Below are positions 8,779-18,100 of a stretch of DNA of 64,000 nucleotides, piece after piece. Both the position numbers and the translations under genes were made by a program. The stretch lies in assembly GCF_023051105.1 (NCBI RefSeq), contig NZ_JALKIL010000017.1, positions 25,339-89,338 on the forward strand, in the 5' to 3' direction. Source of the stretch: Anaerobiospirillum sp. NML120449 (lineage in GTDB: Bacteria > Pseudomonadota > Gammaproteobacteria > Enterobacterales > Succinivibrionaceae). Positions within the stretch are counted from its first letter, which is position 1. Each line of letters opens with the position of its first letter. The notes beneath the pieces are model-generated. The model saw only the letters and a list, made by a program, of their open reading frames with translations, was not told where the DNA came from and searched no databases.

Positions 8779-8871
8779 CGACTCCTGTCAGGTACTAATC
8801 GAAACTTAAACTCCATGCACGGTCCGATTTCAAATTCCGGGCACAAAAAAGCACCCCTTAGGGTGCTTTTT
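8779..8871 (-). terminator. terminator module of flagellin B3 (first copy of a 93-bp repeat)
   Basis: AAAAGCACCC (8847-8856) and GGGTGCTTTT (8861-8870) form a terminator usable in both directions, placed to end B3. The whole stretch is repeated at 10446-10539 with high similarity well beyond the hairpin (CTCCATGCACGGTCCGA shared). Confidence 0.75.
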
Positions 8872-8988
8872 GCGCGATAGGCTTTATTCCAAAGTTTGTC
8901 TGCAACTCGTAGCCCATGCTGAGAGCATAAAAAGCGCAAAGCTCTGACTGCATCAGCTGCTCTGTACCGCCTTATGCTGTGATTGCTC

Positions 8989-9894
8989 TTATCCTAACAG
9001 GGACAGACCCAGCTGAGGACGGGTGTTAGCCTGCATCAGCATGGAGGTAGCAGCCTGCTGAATAATGGACTGCTGGGACAGATTGGCTGATTCTTCGGCG
9101 AAGTCTGCGTCACGAATTCTGCTGCGGGCGTCAGCCTGATTGGCGGAAACGTTTGCCTGGTTGCGGATTGAGCTCTCCAATCTGTTCTGGATAGCACCTA
9201 GTCCGGCACGCTGTGAGTCTACTGCGCCAATGATCTTGTCAATAGCCTCAATAGTTGCCTGAGCACCATCTGCGGTTGAGAGTATCAGCTTCTTGTTTTT
9301 ATCCCAGAAGGCATTATTATTATTTTTTAAACCGGCCATCTCCATAGCCTTAGTGAATTTCATATTGGAGACGTCAAAGGTGACAGTGTCGCCCTTATTT
9401 GCGCCTACCTGCAGGGTAAGCTGACCGGCGCTCTGCTTGGCATTTGTATAAATTGAGTTGGTGCCGTCATCACCACCGTCGAGAATGGTCTTGCCACCAA
9501 ATTTGGTCTGACCGGCAATACGGTCAATCTCGGCTACGAGGGCAGTGGCCTCGGTATCCAGAGCCTTACGATCAGCTTCGGTGTTGGTGCCGTTTGAGGC
9601 CTGTACTGCAAGGGTACGAATCTTCTGGAGCATGCCAGTCATTTCGTCCATGGCACCTTCAATAGTCTGGGCCAGAGCAATACCGTCAGAGGCATTGCGG
9701 TTACCCTGATTCAGGCCATTTATCTGGGTAGTTAAACGGCTGGAGATTTGTAAACCTGCTGCATCGTCCTTGGCGGAGTTGATTCTTAAGCCAGAAGAGA
9801 GTCTCTGATAGGTGGTTGTCAATTGGTTTTGAACGTTGTTCAGATATCTGCGGCCATTAAGTGAGCTCACATTGGTATTTACGTATACAGCCAT
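8989..9894 (-). CDS. flagellin B3 (fliC/flaA family)
   Basis: Filament subunit of 301 aa, the shortest in the window. Nearly identical to B2 through the N-terminal 150 residues and the DGGDDGTNSIYTNAKQSAG segment. It differs around 180-200 (AMEMAGLKNNNNAFWDKNK against ALAGIGQNDIAKFWHTDK in B2). It has the normal Thr56 that B2 lacks. Ribosome site GGAGA in front of ATGGCTG; the ATGATGG(A/G) lead-in is common to the array B genes. Confidence 0.96.
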   Translation of the reverse strand: MAVYVNTNVSSLNGRRYLNNVQNQLTTTYQRLSSGLRINSAKDDAAGLQISSRLTTQINGLNQGNRNASDGIALAQTIEGAMDEMTGMLQKIRTLAVQASNGTNTEADRKALDTEATALVAEIDRIAGQTKFGGKTILDGGDDGTNSIYTNAKQSAGQLTLQVGANKGDTVTFDVSNMKFTKAMEMAGLKNNNNAFWDKNKKLILSTADGAQATIEAIDKIIGAVDSQRAGLGAIQNRLESSIRNQANVSANQADARSRIRDADFAEESANLSQQSIIQQAATSMLMQANTRPQLGLSLLG

Positions 9895-9990
9895 AGTGTT
9901 TCTCCATCATATATGCAGCCAGACTCAAGAAGTCTTTAAATGTTGTGCTTATATACTTTAACGTTATTTCATTGCCTCTATGCAGAATTT

Positions 9991-10022
9991 AGATTACACA
10001 GAATTTAAACTGCAAAAGATGC
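9991..10022 (-). promoter_or_regulatory. conserved 32-bp element about 97 bp upstream of B3
   Basis: Partner of the element at 8241-8272: identical AGATTACACA core, then 16 of 22 matching bases. The constant distance from both start codons supports a role in transcription of B2 and B3. Confidence 0.45.
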
Positions 10023-10445
10023 AGTTCATACAAGAATATAGATACGACAAGAAGTGTACAGAAAGTGCATTGCTCCGGGATTTTTGATCAAAATTTCAGC
10101 ATGAATTAAATGTCGACCAATCTAAATCCATCTAACTCACTGTGTCCCAAAATACCAATGAACACTGCTCCCAATATCGACCATTTGCTGAACCTTTATC
10201 TGTCTTTCCGCCTGCCTGAACCTTTCGTCAAGGAGATACATATGCCAGCATGCTCAAGCAAAAGAGCTCAGGAATCCTCATAGAGCATGTGCAGATGGTG
10301 AAGCAGTTAGTCAAGAGCTGGAGTTTTGACCTGCACAAAGATTTATGCACATTGCTCAGTTTTGCTCATTCGGCCACGTACTGGCAAGCATCTACAAGTT
10401 ATGGCAGCATCCCACAGCACCTTTCAAATTGAGCATTCTCTATTT
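10023..10445. other. intergenic upstream of B3
   Basis: No gene or clear signal recognised. Small frames (60-125 codons) overlap one another in several phases and lack ribosome sites. Confidence 0.4.
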
Positions 10446-10539
10446 CGACCCCTGTCGGGTACCAATCGAAAACTTGAACTCCATGCACGGTCCGAGTTCA
10501 AATACCGGGCACAAAAAAGCACCCCTGAGGGTGCTTTTT
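10446..10539 (-). terminator. terminator module of the 880-aa gene (second copy of the 93-bp repeat)
   Basis: GCACCC (10519-10524) with GGGTGC (10529-10534), flanked by AAAAAA and TTTTT, so it can act on either strand. It lies 40 bp beyond the stop codon of the minus-strand 880-aa gene. Similarity to 8779-8871 covers the whole module, although the two upstream genes are unrelated. Confidence 0.75.
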
Positions 10540-10578
10540 GTGCTGGACTGGTGGGCAGGTCCTGCCTGGCCGGATGCA

Positions 10579-13221
10579 TCAGCGGCGGTTACCCTGCTGA
10601 GGGCGGCGCTGCTGCTGGGCTGAGCCTGACTGACCGCCTGGACGGGCCTGGCTTTGCCCTTGCCCCTGTTGTCTTGCCTGAGCATTGCCGCCCTGGGCGT
10701 TAGCCTGATTTGGGTTCTGGCTCCTTCCAGGACGCGCCTGACCTCCCTGACTGCCCTGAGTGCGCTGGACCTGCTGGGGCTGTTGCTGGCCCGTGCCCTG
10801 GCCCTGGGCGGGTGAGCGGGCTCCAATGGTTGGAGCACGCTGGCCCATGCCGGCTGCGTTAAGCAGCTGCTGGCTGCGGGAGACATTGCCACGGTTGCCC
10901 GAGCCCTGAGATGAGCCTGACTGGCCAGGACGGCCAGCAGTGCCGCTGCCAGGACGCATGCCCTGACCTTGCCCCTGGTTTGGCTGGCCCTGTGGGCGCT
11001 GTCCCATAATGCCCTGTGATGGCTGCGGCACAGGCTGGGTATTGATCATGCGGCCTGGACGGGAGCCCTGCTGCATTGGCTGACCTGACTGGCCCTGAGG
11101 GCGGCGTGCCTGTTGCTGGCCCTGCTGAGCCTGCTGTCCTTGCATACCCTGCAGATGCTGGCCCTGAGCCTGAGGCATGATCTGACGGCTCTGCTGGCCT
11201 GGCAGTGGTCCCTGACCAAGGCCGGTACGGCCCTGTGCAGCGCGCTGCTGGCCCTGTCCTGGGTGTCCCTGCTGTGCCGTCTGGCCCTGAGGGCGGTTGC
11301 CGCCTGCCATCTGCTGGCCATGAGCCTGGCCCTGGGTGTTGCCTGGGAGCGGATTGCGGGCACGTATAACGTGCTCTGGCATTGGACGTGAGAACTTGCA
11401 GAACTGGCCACTGAGCGCACGGCGCTGGTTGAGCAGCACTGAAATTTCACGCTGGGCTCGGTCAAGCGGTGGCAGCCCCAGACTTTCAAAGAGGCTGTTC
11501 TCCCTGGGAGCGCGGGCCAGGAAGAAAGGTACATTCTGGGCGCCTGAGAGCCAGGTGGTCATGTGATCGCCTGGCTTTTTGGCATTCCATACGTTGATGA
11601 AATGCTGATCCATGTAGCCATGCAGACGCTGAGTCAGGCCTGCTGGCGGCCAGCGGGTAAAGATGCTGGAGGTATTGCCTCCGGCACGCGAGGTCTGAAT
11701 GCTCTGGGAAGGGAAGATACGGGCCACTTCCTGAGCATTAAGATTCTCGTAGCACTGAAGCACGTAAGTTACCTGCTTCATGTCCTCACGGGAAAATTCG
11801 TTGCCACGTTCGCTGTAGGTGCGGGCAAACTGCTCACGCAGCTGCATACAGTGCTTCTTGTGCTGGTGCACGAGCTGGCTGTTGCGCATCAACTCCTCAG
11901 CACCGTGATAGTAAAGCTCCAGAATGAGTACGCCATACTGAGGGTTTACTATCACTACTGGCAGATGCTGACCATTGAGCTGCATGTCTACGATCAAGGC
12001 ATCATTGCCGGTAATGTTGTGACAGAAGTATTCCTCAAGCATACGGGCCTTGAGGCTGATAAGCGGCCCCAGAGACTCAAGCGAGACAGTTGGACGGGCC
12101 GAGGCCTGAGGAGCAGGTTCCTGCTGACGTGGCTGAGGCTGGCTCATGGAGCGGCCGGTAGCGGCAGCAATAAGATAGGCAGCAGCCTCAGCGCCATCAT
12201 CGTCACCAGATGAGCCCAGAGGTCCTCTGTTTGAGGTGGCTGCGGCCAGGGCAGCCAGCTCGGCAGCACTTTGTGAAGCTGGCATACCTGACTGAGCAGC
12301 ACGGGCTGCAGCCACGGCGGCCTGCTGTACCTGCTGGAGCTGGGAGTGTACCTTGGCGGCAAAGTCAGCAGCCTTGGTAACAGTAGCTCTCTGAGGCTGG
12401 TCCGGTTCTACAGGTGAACGTTCCTGAGCTGCTGGAGCAGAGCTTGCGTCTTCCTGACCTTCAGGGTCATTAAGATCACGTATCATGCTCTGGTCGTCAT
12501 CTTCAGGTGCACGTGGGGCTCGGGTTACCAGGGCTCTGGGAGGTGATGATGGTGGAATGGTAGCCACCATTTCAATAAGGGGAGCGGTGATAACCTCATC
12601 GCGTTGCGGCTCTTCGTACTGGGAGCTGCGGCCATAAGAGTCACCTGGGGCCGGGATCTTGCCGGCACGGTGTGCGGCCATAAATGAGGCCAGATCGGCT
12701 GCCTGTGACTCCTCACCCCAGCTGCCACCTTCGCCTCCGGCGGACCTTTCATCATCAAGAGAGATGAATGACGGACCACTGCCAGTGCTAAAGGACTGAA
12801 TACCATTGTCCTTAAGGCTGGAAGTCTGATCGGCGCTTAATGCTGAGGAGGAATCGGCTGATGATGCTGATGAGGATGAATAGGATGAGGAATTCATGCC
12901 CATGGAACTGCTGTCTCCAGTGCCTGTGGCCATGGAGTCAGAGGAATCCTGAGCTGAAGAATAGGAGTGGTCAGAAGCATACTGATCGCGTGAGGCAGCC
13001 TCGGCAGCGGCAGCGATTTCGTCGCGGCGGGCCAGCTGGCTGTCACCTGTGGACCAGGTATCGGTGGTTGTCGGCCAGGCTGGCTGGCCGCGCGGAAAAG
13101 TCAGGCGTGCAGAAGCAGCGCTGCTTCGAGAAGAGCGCTGAGCACCAAAGCGCTCATCATACCTGCCTTTCACTCTGATATCTCCGGATAATCCAAGAAA
13201 GTTCTGACGTTGAGCACGCAC
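10579..13221 (-). CDS. 880-aa protein: disordered N-terminus, NERD-like core, Gln/Gly-rich tail
   Basis: Not matched to a named family as a whole. No signal peptide or membrane segment is seen. Residues 1-385 are low in complexity (Ser-rich at 88-150, Ala-rich at 300-350). Residues 390-610 look folded: HLPVVIVNPQYGVLILELYY (419-438) recalls the hPxxGhhhhEhK strand of NERD and related PD-(D/E)xK nuclease domains, but the usual Lys is Tyr, so activity is doubtful. Residues 625-880 are Gln, Gly, Pro and Arg-rich, like a flexible RNA- or protein-binding tail. The longest frame starts at GTG 13221 without a ribosome site. GTG 13173 (864 aa), with GGAG 8 nt upstream, is the more likely start. Confidence 0.75.
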   Translation of the reverse strand: MRAQRQNFLGLSGDIRVKGRYDERFGAQRSSRSSAASARLTFPRGQPAWPTTTDTWSTGDSQLARRDEIAAAAEAASRDQYASDHSYSSAQDSSDSMATGTGDSSSMGMNSSSYSSSSASSADSSSALSADQTSSLKDNGIQSFSTGSGPSFISLDDERSAGGEGGSWGEESQAADLASFMAAHRAGKIPAPGDSYGRSSQYEEPQRDEVITAPLIEMVATIPPSSPPRALVTRAPRAPEDDDQSMIRDLNDPEGQEDASSAPAAQERSPVEPDQPQRATVTKAADFAAKVHSQLQQVQQAAVAAARAAQSGMPASQSAAELAALAAATSNRGPLGSSGDDDGAEAAAYLIAAATGRSMSQPQPRQQEPAPQASARPTVSLESLGPLISLKARMLEEYFCHNITGNDALIVDMQLNGQHLPVVIVNPQYGVLILELYYHGAEELMRNSQLVHQHKKHCMQLREQFARTYSERGNEFSREDMKQVTYVLQCYENLNAQEVARIFPSQSIQTSRAGGNTSSIFTRWPPAGLTQRLHGYMDQHFINVWNAKKPGDHMTTWLSGAQNVPFFLARAPRENSLFESLGLPPLDRAQREISVLLNQRRALSGQFCKFSRPMPEHVIRARNPLPGNTQGQAHGQQMAGGNRPQGQTAQQGHPGQGQQRAAQGRTGLGQGPLPGQQSRQIMPQAQGQHLQGMQGQQAQQGQQQARRPQGQSGQPMQQGSRPGRMINTQPVPQPSQGIMGQRPQGQPNQGQGQGMRPGSGTAGRPGQSGSSQGSGNRGNVSRSQQLLNAAGMGQRAPTIGARSPAQGQGTGQQQPQQVQRTQGSQGGQARPGRSQNPNQANAQGGNAQARQQGQGQSQARPGGQSGSAQQQRRPQQGNRR

Positions 13222-15148
13222 TCAGGCCGCAAGGGACCGACAGCGCAGTACCTGTCAATCCCTGCAGGACATGACAGTGCGCTGACAGCCATGTTGAGGC
13301 TGCCCGTGCCGTGGACAGACAAGGGCTTACGTCCTGTCTGAGTTGAACTGATTGTTGCAGAGGCTCTAAATTTCAGGAGAGACCTCTGTTGTTATTCTGT
13401 ACAAAAGCTGAACCTGTCAGCTGTCGGTGATGCCTGTAGTGCCGACCGCAGCAGCTTGAGGCCATATGGCCCTGCCCCTGCCCGTCTGAAAGCAAAAAGC
13501 CCAATGCCTGGTACCTGGACCCGCAGCCCAGTGACCACAGTACTGTGACCACAGCCCTGTTACCGGGTGCCCTATGCTGGGAATCTGGACAGGCCCAGTT
13601 CCTGTGCAGTTCTGGGTCAGCTCAGCTGCGCAGTTAACATCTTAACCCGCAGCTAACTGCAGGACAGCCCCGCAGGGCAGGCTGTGGCTCTGGTGCCAGG
13701 TACGATGGCCTGTGATGGCCATCCGGGGCTCAAATGCAACACAGCTGCAAAACAGCATTGCGGCATTACGGCATTAATACCGTACGCGGCAGGAGCATAT
13801 GCTCCGCATCGGACAAAGAAAAACTGGTTTACCAGTTTGCTGATAACAATGCATTAATGACCTGGCTCCATTATGGAGCAGGCATCAACGAATGCCATCA
13901 GGCCAGTCTTAAAAAATGGTACTTTCAGGTGACATAAGCGCACTTTAAGTACCGGGTGAGGAAAGTCATATCCACAGCAATAAAAAAACTGCGGTGATTT
14001 CCCCTAACATTAAAACTCAGTCTGCTAATTGTAAGGAAAAGGACAGCAATATGCCACACTTTGGCGCATAAAAGGCCGCCTGCCCAGGGGGCATAAGAGC
14101 GCAGTCAGTCCTGCACTCTCCGCCATAGCCATGAGTGAGCTGCGTAAAATAGCACAAAACGAGCGCCCTGCACCCCACCAAATCCCACCAAAAGCCCAAA
14201 AAGCTTCCTCACGGGCGTGCCTTGAAAAAGTGCACTGCCGCCAAGTCTGCAGCTCCCGCCAAAACCTGCCAGTCCTCCCCTGCCCAGCCTGCCTGACATA
14301 CCTGCGCTTACCAGCCATGCCCTGCCCGAACTGTATTGCACTGCCAGTGCCAGATTCAACACTGAAGCGACTGGGGTTGTTTTCCCTCCAGGGCTGACAG
14401 GCTTCCAGACTGACAGTCTTGCATCATGCTGAGGGACGCGTGCTGCATGGTGCAGGCGGCTTTGCCTTGCTAAAAGCATTGCCTGTAAGCATAGTTTTTA
14501 TGGCACCGGCCCCTGGCATCTGGCTCTTTGCCGCCCAGTATGCATTGTGCTCAGATAGCAATAATACCGACTGGGGCTGACTGCTCGCTGTACAGCTGCA
14601 TTAACAGGGTCAGTTTCAAGAAGGACGAATATGCTTGCCCTGATGAAGCCGAACCGCATGGCATAGGAAACCGGACAGCCGTAGAGAAACAGGTCACTGG
14701 CTGGCGCGCCTGCCAGGCTGGCTGACTGACTTCAGAGTTGAATCTCGAATCGTAGCGTTAGCCAGAGCAGGCATTGGTGCACGGATAAATGGCTGCATGT
14801 TAAGGTCAGTCCCCCATTGCGGGCCTGAGTATCAGTCCGTCATCCATGCGGGTGATGAACCCTGCTGCAAGGCTGGGCACAGCGCGTGGCAGTCGGTGGA
14901 CTGCGTGACTTGTGTGGCCGGCTGGCGGTGAGATAGACGAAAGACGGTCAGGTCGCAACCGTGTCTGAATATGGCCTGACGTGCCCAGCTGCACATTTTT
15001 CTGATCCATCTGGTACCTGTTGTAAAGAGGCTGTGGTACACGAGCTGTAAGACACCTGAGACCAGAGGCGCTCCCTGGTATGGTGGGGGCACGTTTTGGG
15101 AGCACCTTTACCAGCGACTGCTGCCGCGCGGGCAGCGGATGCCGCTGC
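13222..15148. other. 1.9-kb interval without a convincing gene
   Basis: Contains a perfect palindrome (GGAGCATATGCTCC, about 13791-13804) and, immediately after the stop of the 1392-aa minus-strand gene, two GC-rich inverted repeats (GCTGCC/GGCAGC about 15119-15135; GCAGCGG/CCGCTGC 15132-15148). These could end or stabilise that transcript, though no T-tract follows. A 67-codon frame at 13734-13937 has plausible composition but no ribosome site. Confidence 0.4.
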
Positions 15149-18100
15149 TTAATCAGTATCTGCCGCATCTGAGGCGGCTGCGGTTGCTTTGGTCCTGGCT
15201 GTCCTGGTGGTCCTGGCAGTCCTGGTGGCGCTGGCGGCCCTCTTTCCTGATCGGCTCCTCGTGCCTGATGGGGCTGCACCTGTGTCTGCAGCAGAGGATG
15301 CAGATCCTGTTTTATCAGCAGACGCTGCCGCAGCCTTTCCAGTGGCGGTACTCCTGGCTCTGGCTGACGGCTTGGAGGCAGATGCCGGGGAGTCGGGGCC
15401 TGGGGATGAGGCGGCAGCCGGGCTGCCAAAGAGCCCCATAGCCTCATAATCAGTATGAACTACAGGTGTCAGGTCAAAGCTCATATTGAGCAGGTCTTCA
15501 GCCGATGGCATATCCCCGGCTGAAGCTGGTGATGATGCGGTTGACGAAGCAGTGGCACAAGCGGAGTCAGGGGAGTCTGCCATGTCTGCACCACAGGCTG
15601 AGGCCAGTGTGTCTGCCCAGAAGGCGATGCCTGAAAGACTTCCTGCTCCAGACCCGGCGGCTGAGGCCCGGGCAGCTGTGTCTGATCCGGAAGTTGCCGG
15701 GTAATCCTTTGTATTGAGCCTGCTGCCGGCAGCAGCATTCAAGCCGCCTGAGATAGCGCTGGCACCTTCAGAACGGCTGTTTCTGCCCTGGCGGGTGCCG
15801 GACTTGCCCGTAGCTGTTTGAGATGCTGCAAACGAAGATGATGCTGAGGCAGAGGCTGTCCGGGATCTGGACTTGCCACTGGTGGCTGCCTTACGGTCTC
15901 TGTCATCCTCACGCCATGAGCCAATACCGGCAATACCAACAAGGCCAGTATTGCCACCTGAGCGTGATCTGAGGCTCAGTCGTCCTGAGCTCCTGCCACT
16001 GTCTGCAGCGCTGCCAGAGGCTGCGCCGGCAGCAGCGCTGGAATCGGCACGGCCAGCCGGGCTCAGTGGGTCATGCCCCATAGAGCTGTCAGCTGCGTCA
16101 GCAGCTGAGTAAGCGTCCGGGTCACAGGCCGGAGCAGAGTTGCTCAGGCGGCCGGCCTCTGGTCCGTAGAGGAAGTGAGGAGTAGCGCAGCCTGACAGGG
16201 CGCACATGGTAATGCGTTTGATGTTAAGGCTGTCAAGACGGCCAAGGCGTGACCACTGATCAGCAATATAGGCAAAGCTGTCATAATCATAGACCAGAAA
16301 GTCCACTATCAGGGAGCGATCGGTCTGAGTCCAGCCCAGATAGAGGGCGGACAGATCATGACTGCTGTTGCTGTTTACCTCACCAAGGGTATTACGCTCC
16401 GAGGCCAGCACTGGACGGTTAAAGCGCAGATCAATGGCAGCGGCACGGCAGTCATGGCCTGCCTTGCCGGCTCCGGCCGCTCCGGTAGATCTGGCTGCTG
16501 CCATGCCGGCAGTGCCGTCCTTTGAGTCTGTGGTCTTACCACTGGCAGCGCGAGCCGGGCTGGCGGAGTCATAGTCGAGGAGCTGGGCTGGCAGATCGGA
16601 CTGCAGGGCTCTGATGAGCATGAGCAGCTCATCAGGCAGTACCATACGGCCAGTTTTGCCCACTGTCTTGCCATCTGTCTTGCCTGCTGTCTTTCCAGCT
16701 GCTCTACTCGCTGCTTTGCCCGCTGTACTGCTCTTAATGGCCATGCCTGGAGTAAGGCCTGAATCATCAGCCAGAGGCTGATTGAACTCTATCACCACAT
16801 AATGGAGGCTTAAACCTGCCTGACAGGCAATCTGCTGATGGTAAGGATGCAGTATGTACAGCAGCTGAGCTGAATCAACTGGTAACAGGCTGCTCATGGC
16901 CTCAATCTGCAGGGCTGCAGCCAGCGGGCTGGACCATGCACGAGGGTTGATGCGCCTTGGGCACATAACATCTTCAGGGAAGTTAAGACGCCAGCTGTGA
17001 TAGCGCAATATGAGCATATTGAGCCAGTCCATCACGGCAGCGTCACTGTATACGCGCCTGCCAGCTTTAAGCGCAAGAGCGTTGCCGGAGGTACGCCACT
17101 GCAGCTCTTCATGCATGCTCAGGACATAAGGGGCTCCAGGATAACGTGTTACCGGAAGGGTTATATTGTCGTAACTCATACCCCTGTCACGCACCTTGAC
17201 TCTCTGGTCAAGATCACCACAGCCCTGGTTTTGAGTCCCGTCATTGACACGGAATTTTCTGACCAGCTCCCTGACAGTGCGGCTGCCAAAGCCGCGTATT
17301 TTTATATCGTATTCAGGGATGTCATAAATAACGACATCGTTTTCAAGATATCTTTCGTCTTCCAGAAGGGCAGCAATACTCTGTCTGTCAGGGTCGATTT
17401 CGTCATATTTGCCCTGGTCGCAGAAATAGCGAACCATGGCATAAAGTGAAAAATCAGGCGAACAAAATGGCATCTCACCATCGTTCAGAGTGCCAAAAGG
17501 ACAGCTTTTCTGGGCCTCCTCCTCATACTGTCTTACTTTAAGACATTTTGTGATCGCCTCGCGCACAGTACGGGCGTCAGGATAACGGCTGGCGATCTCT
17601 GGCAAATCCCAGTAGACAGCCCTGAGCAGTGATACTCGTGCCCCAGGATTAGAGTCATAGAGCATCTGGTATTCATTAAGAGATTCATGGCTGACAGCGA
17701 TCCTGTGAAATTGTCCATGAAGCTCATACCAGGCAATAATCCTGTAAAGATCAGTCTCCCTTTTGTCGGCAGCTTTAAGAACATCCTGGGCACCTGGCAA
17801 CCGGCCGTAAAAACTGACATCACTATTGCGCTTGTGATAGTTATGCCTGTTGTACTGAGGGCCACAACGTTCAAGGTACAGGTAATTATAAGAGGTCTCC
17901 GGGAGGGCACTTTCTGGCCTGCTTCTGGCCGGAACTTTTACCTTTTGTTCGAGGCGGGTATTTTTAGTTTTGAACTGCTCATACTGTTCAAAACTGCAAC
18001 GCAGCATCCCCTCAGGAGCAACAGCCTTTGATACCTCCTTATCAGCAAAGTCATCATCACTGACTTGCAGAGTAATAACATCTGAAAGGGCGGCATTAAC

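Noticed and set aside
8800..8871. tRNA 3' end suggested by TTCAAAT and CCGGGCAC
   Set aside because: No T-stem pairing and no 5' half; the stretch is a terminator module.
11563..12213. 216-codon frame opposite the 880-aa gene
   Set aside because: Antisense shadow; its best region lies against the folded core of the real gene and there is no ribosome site.
13734..13937. 67-codon frame with natural-looking composition
   Set aside because: No ribosome site, no family, no neighbours; could be a fragment but cannot be supported.
16630..16740. GKT repeats in the 1392-aa protein read as P-loops
   Set aside because: They lack the GxxxxGK(S/T) spacing and the hydrophobic strand of a Walker A motif; a basic tail is more likely.
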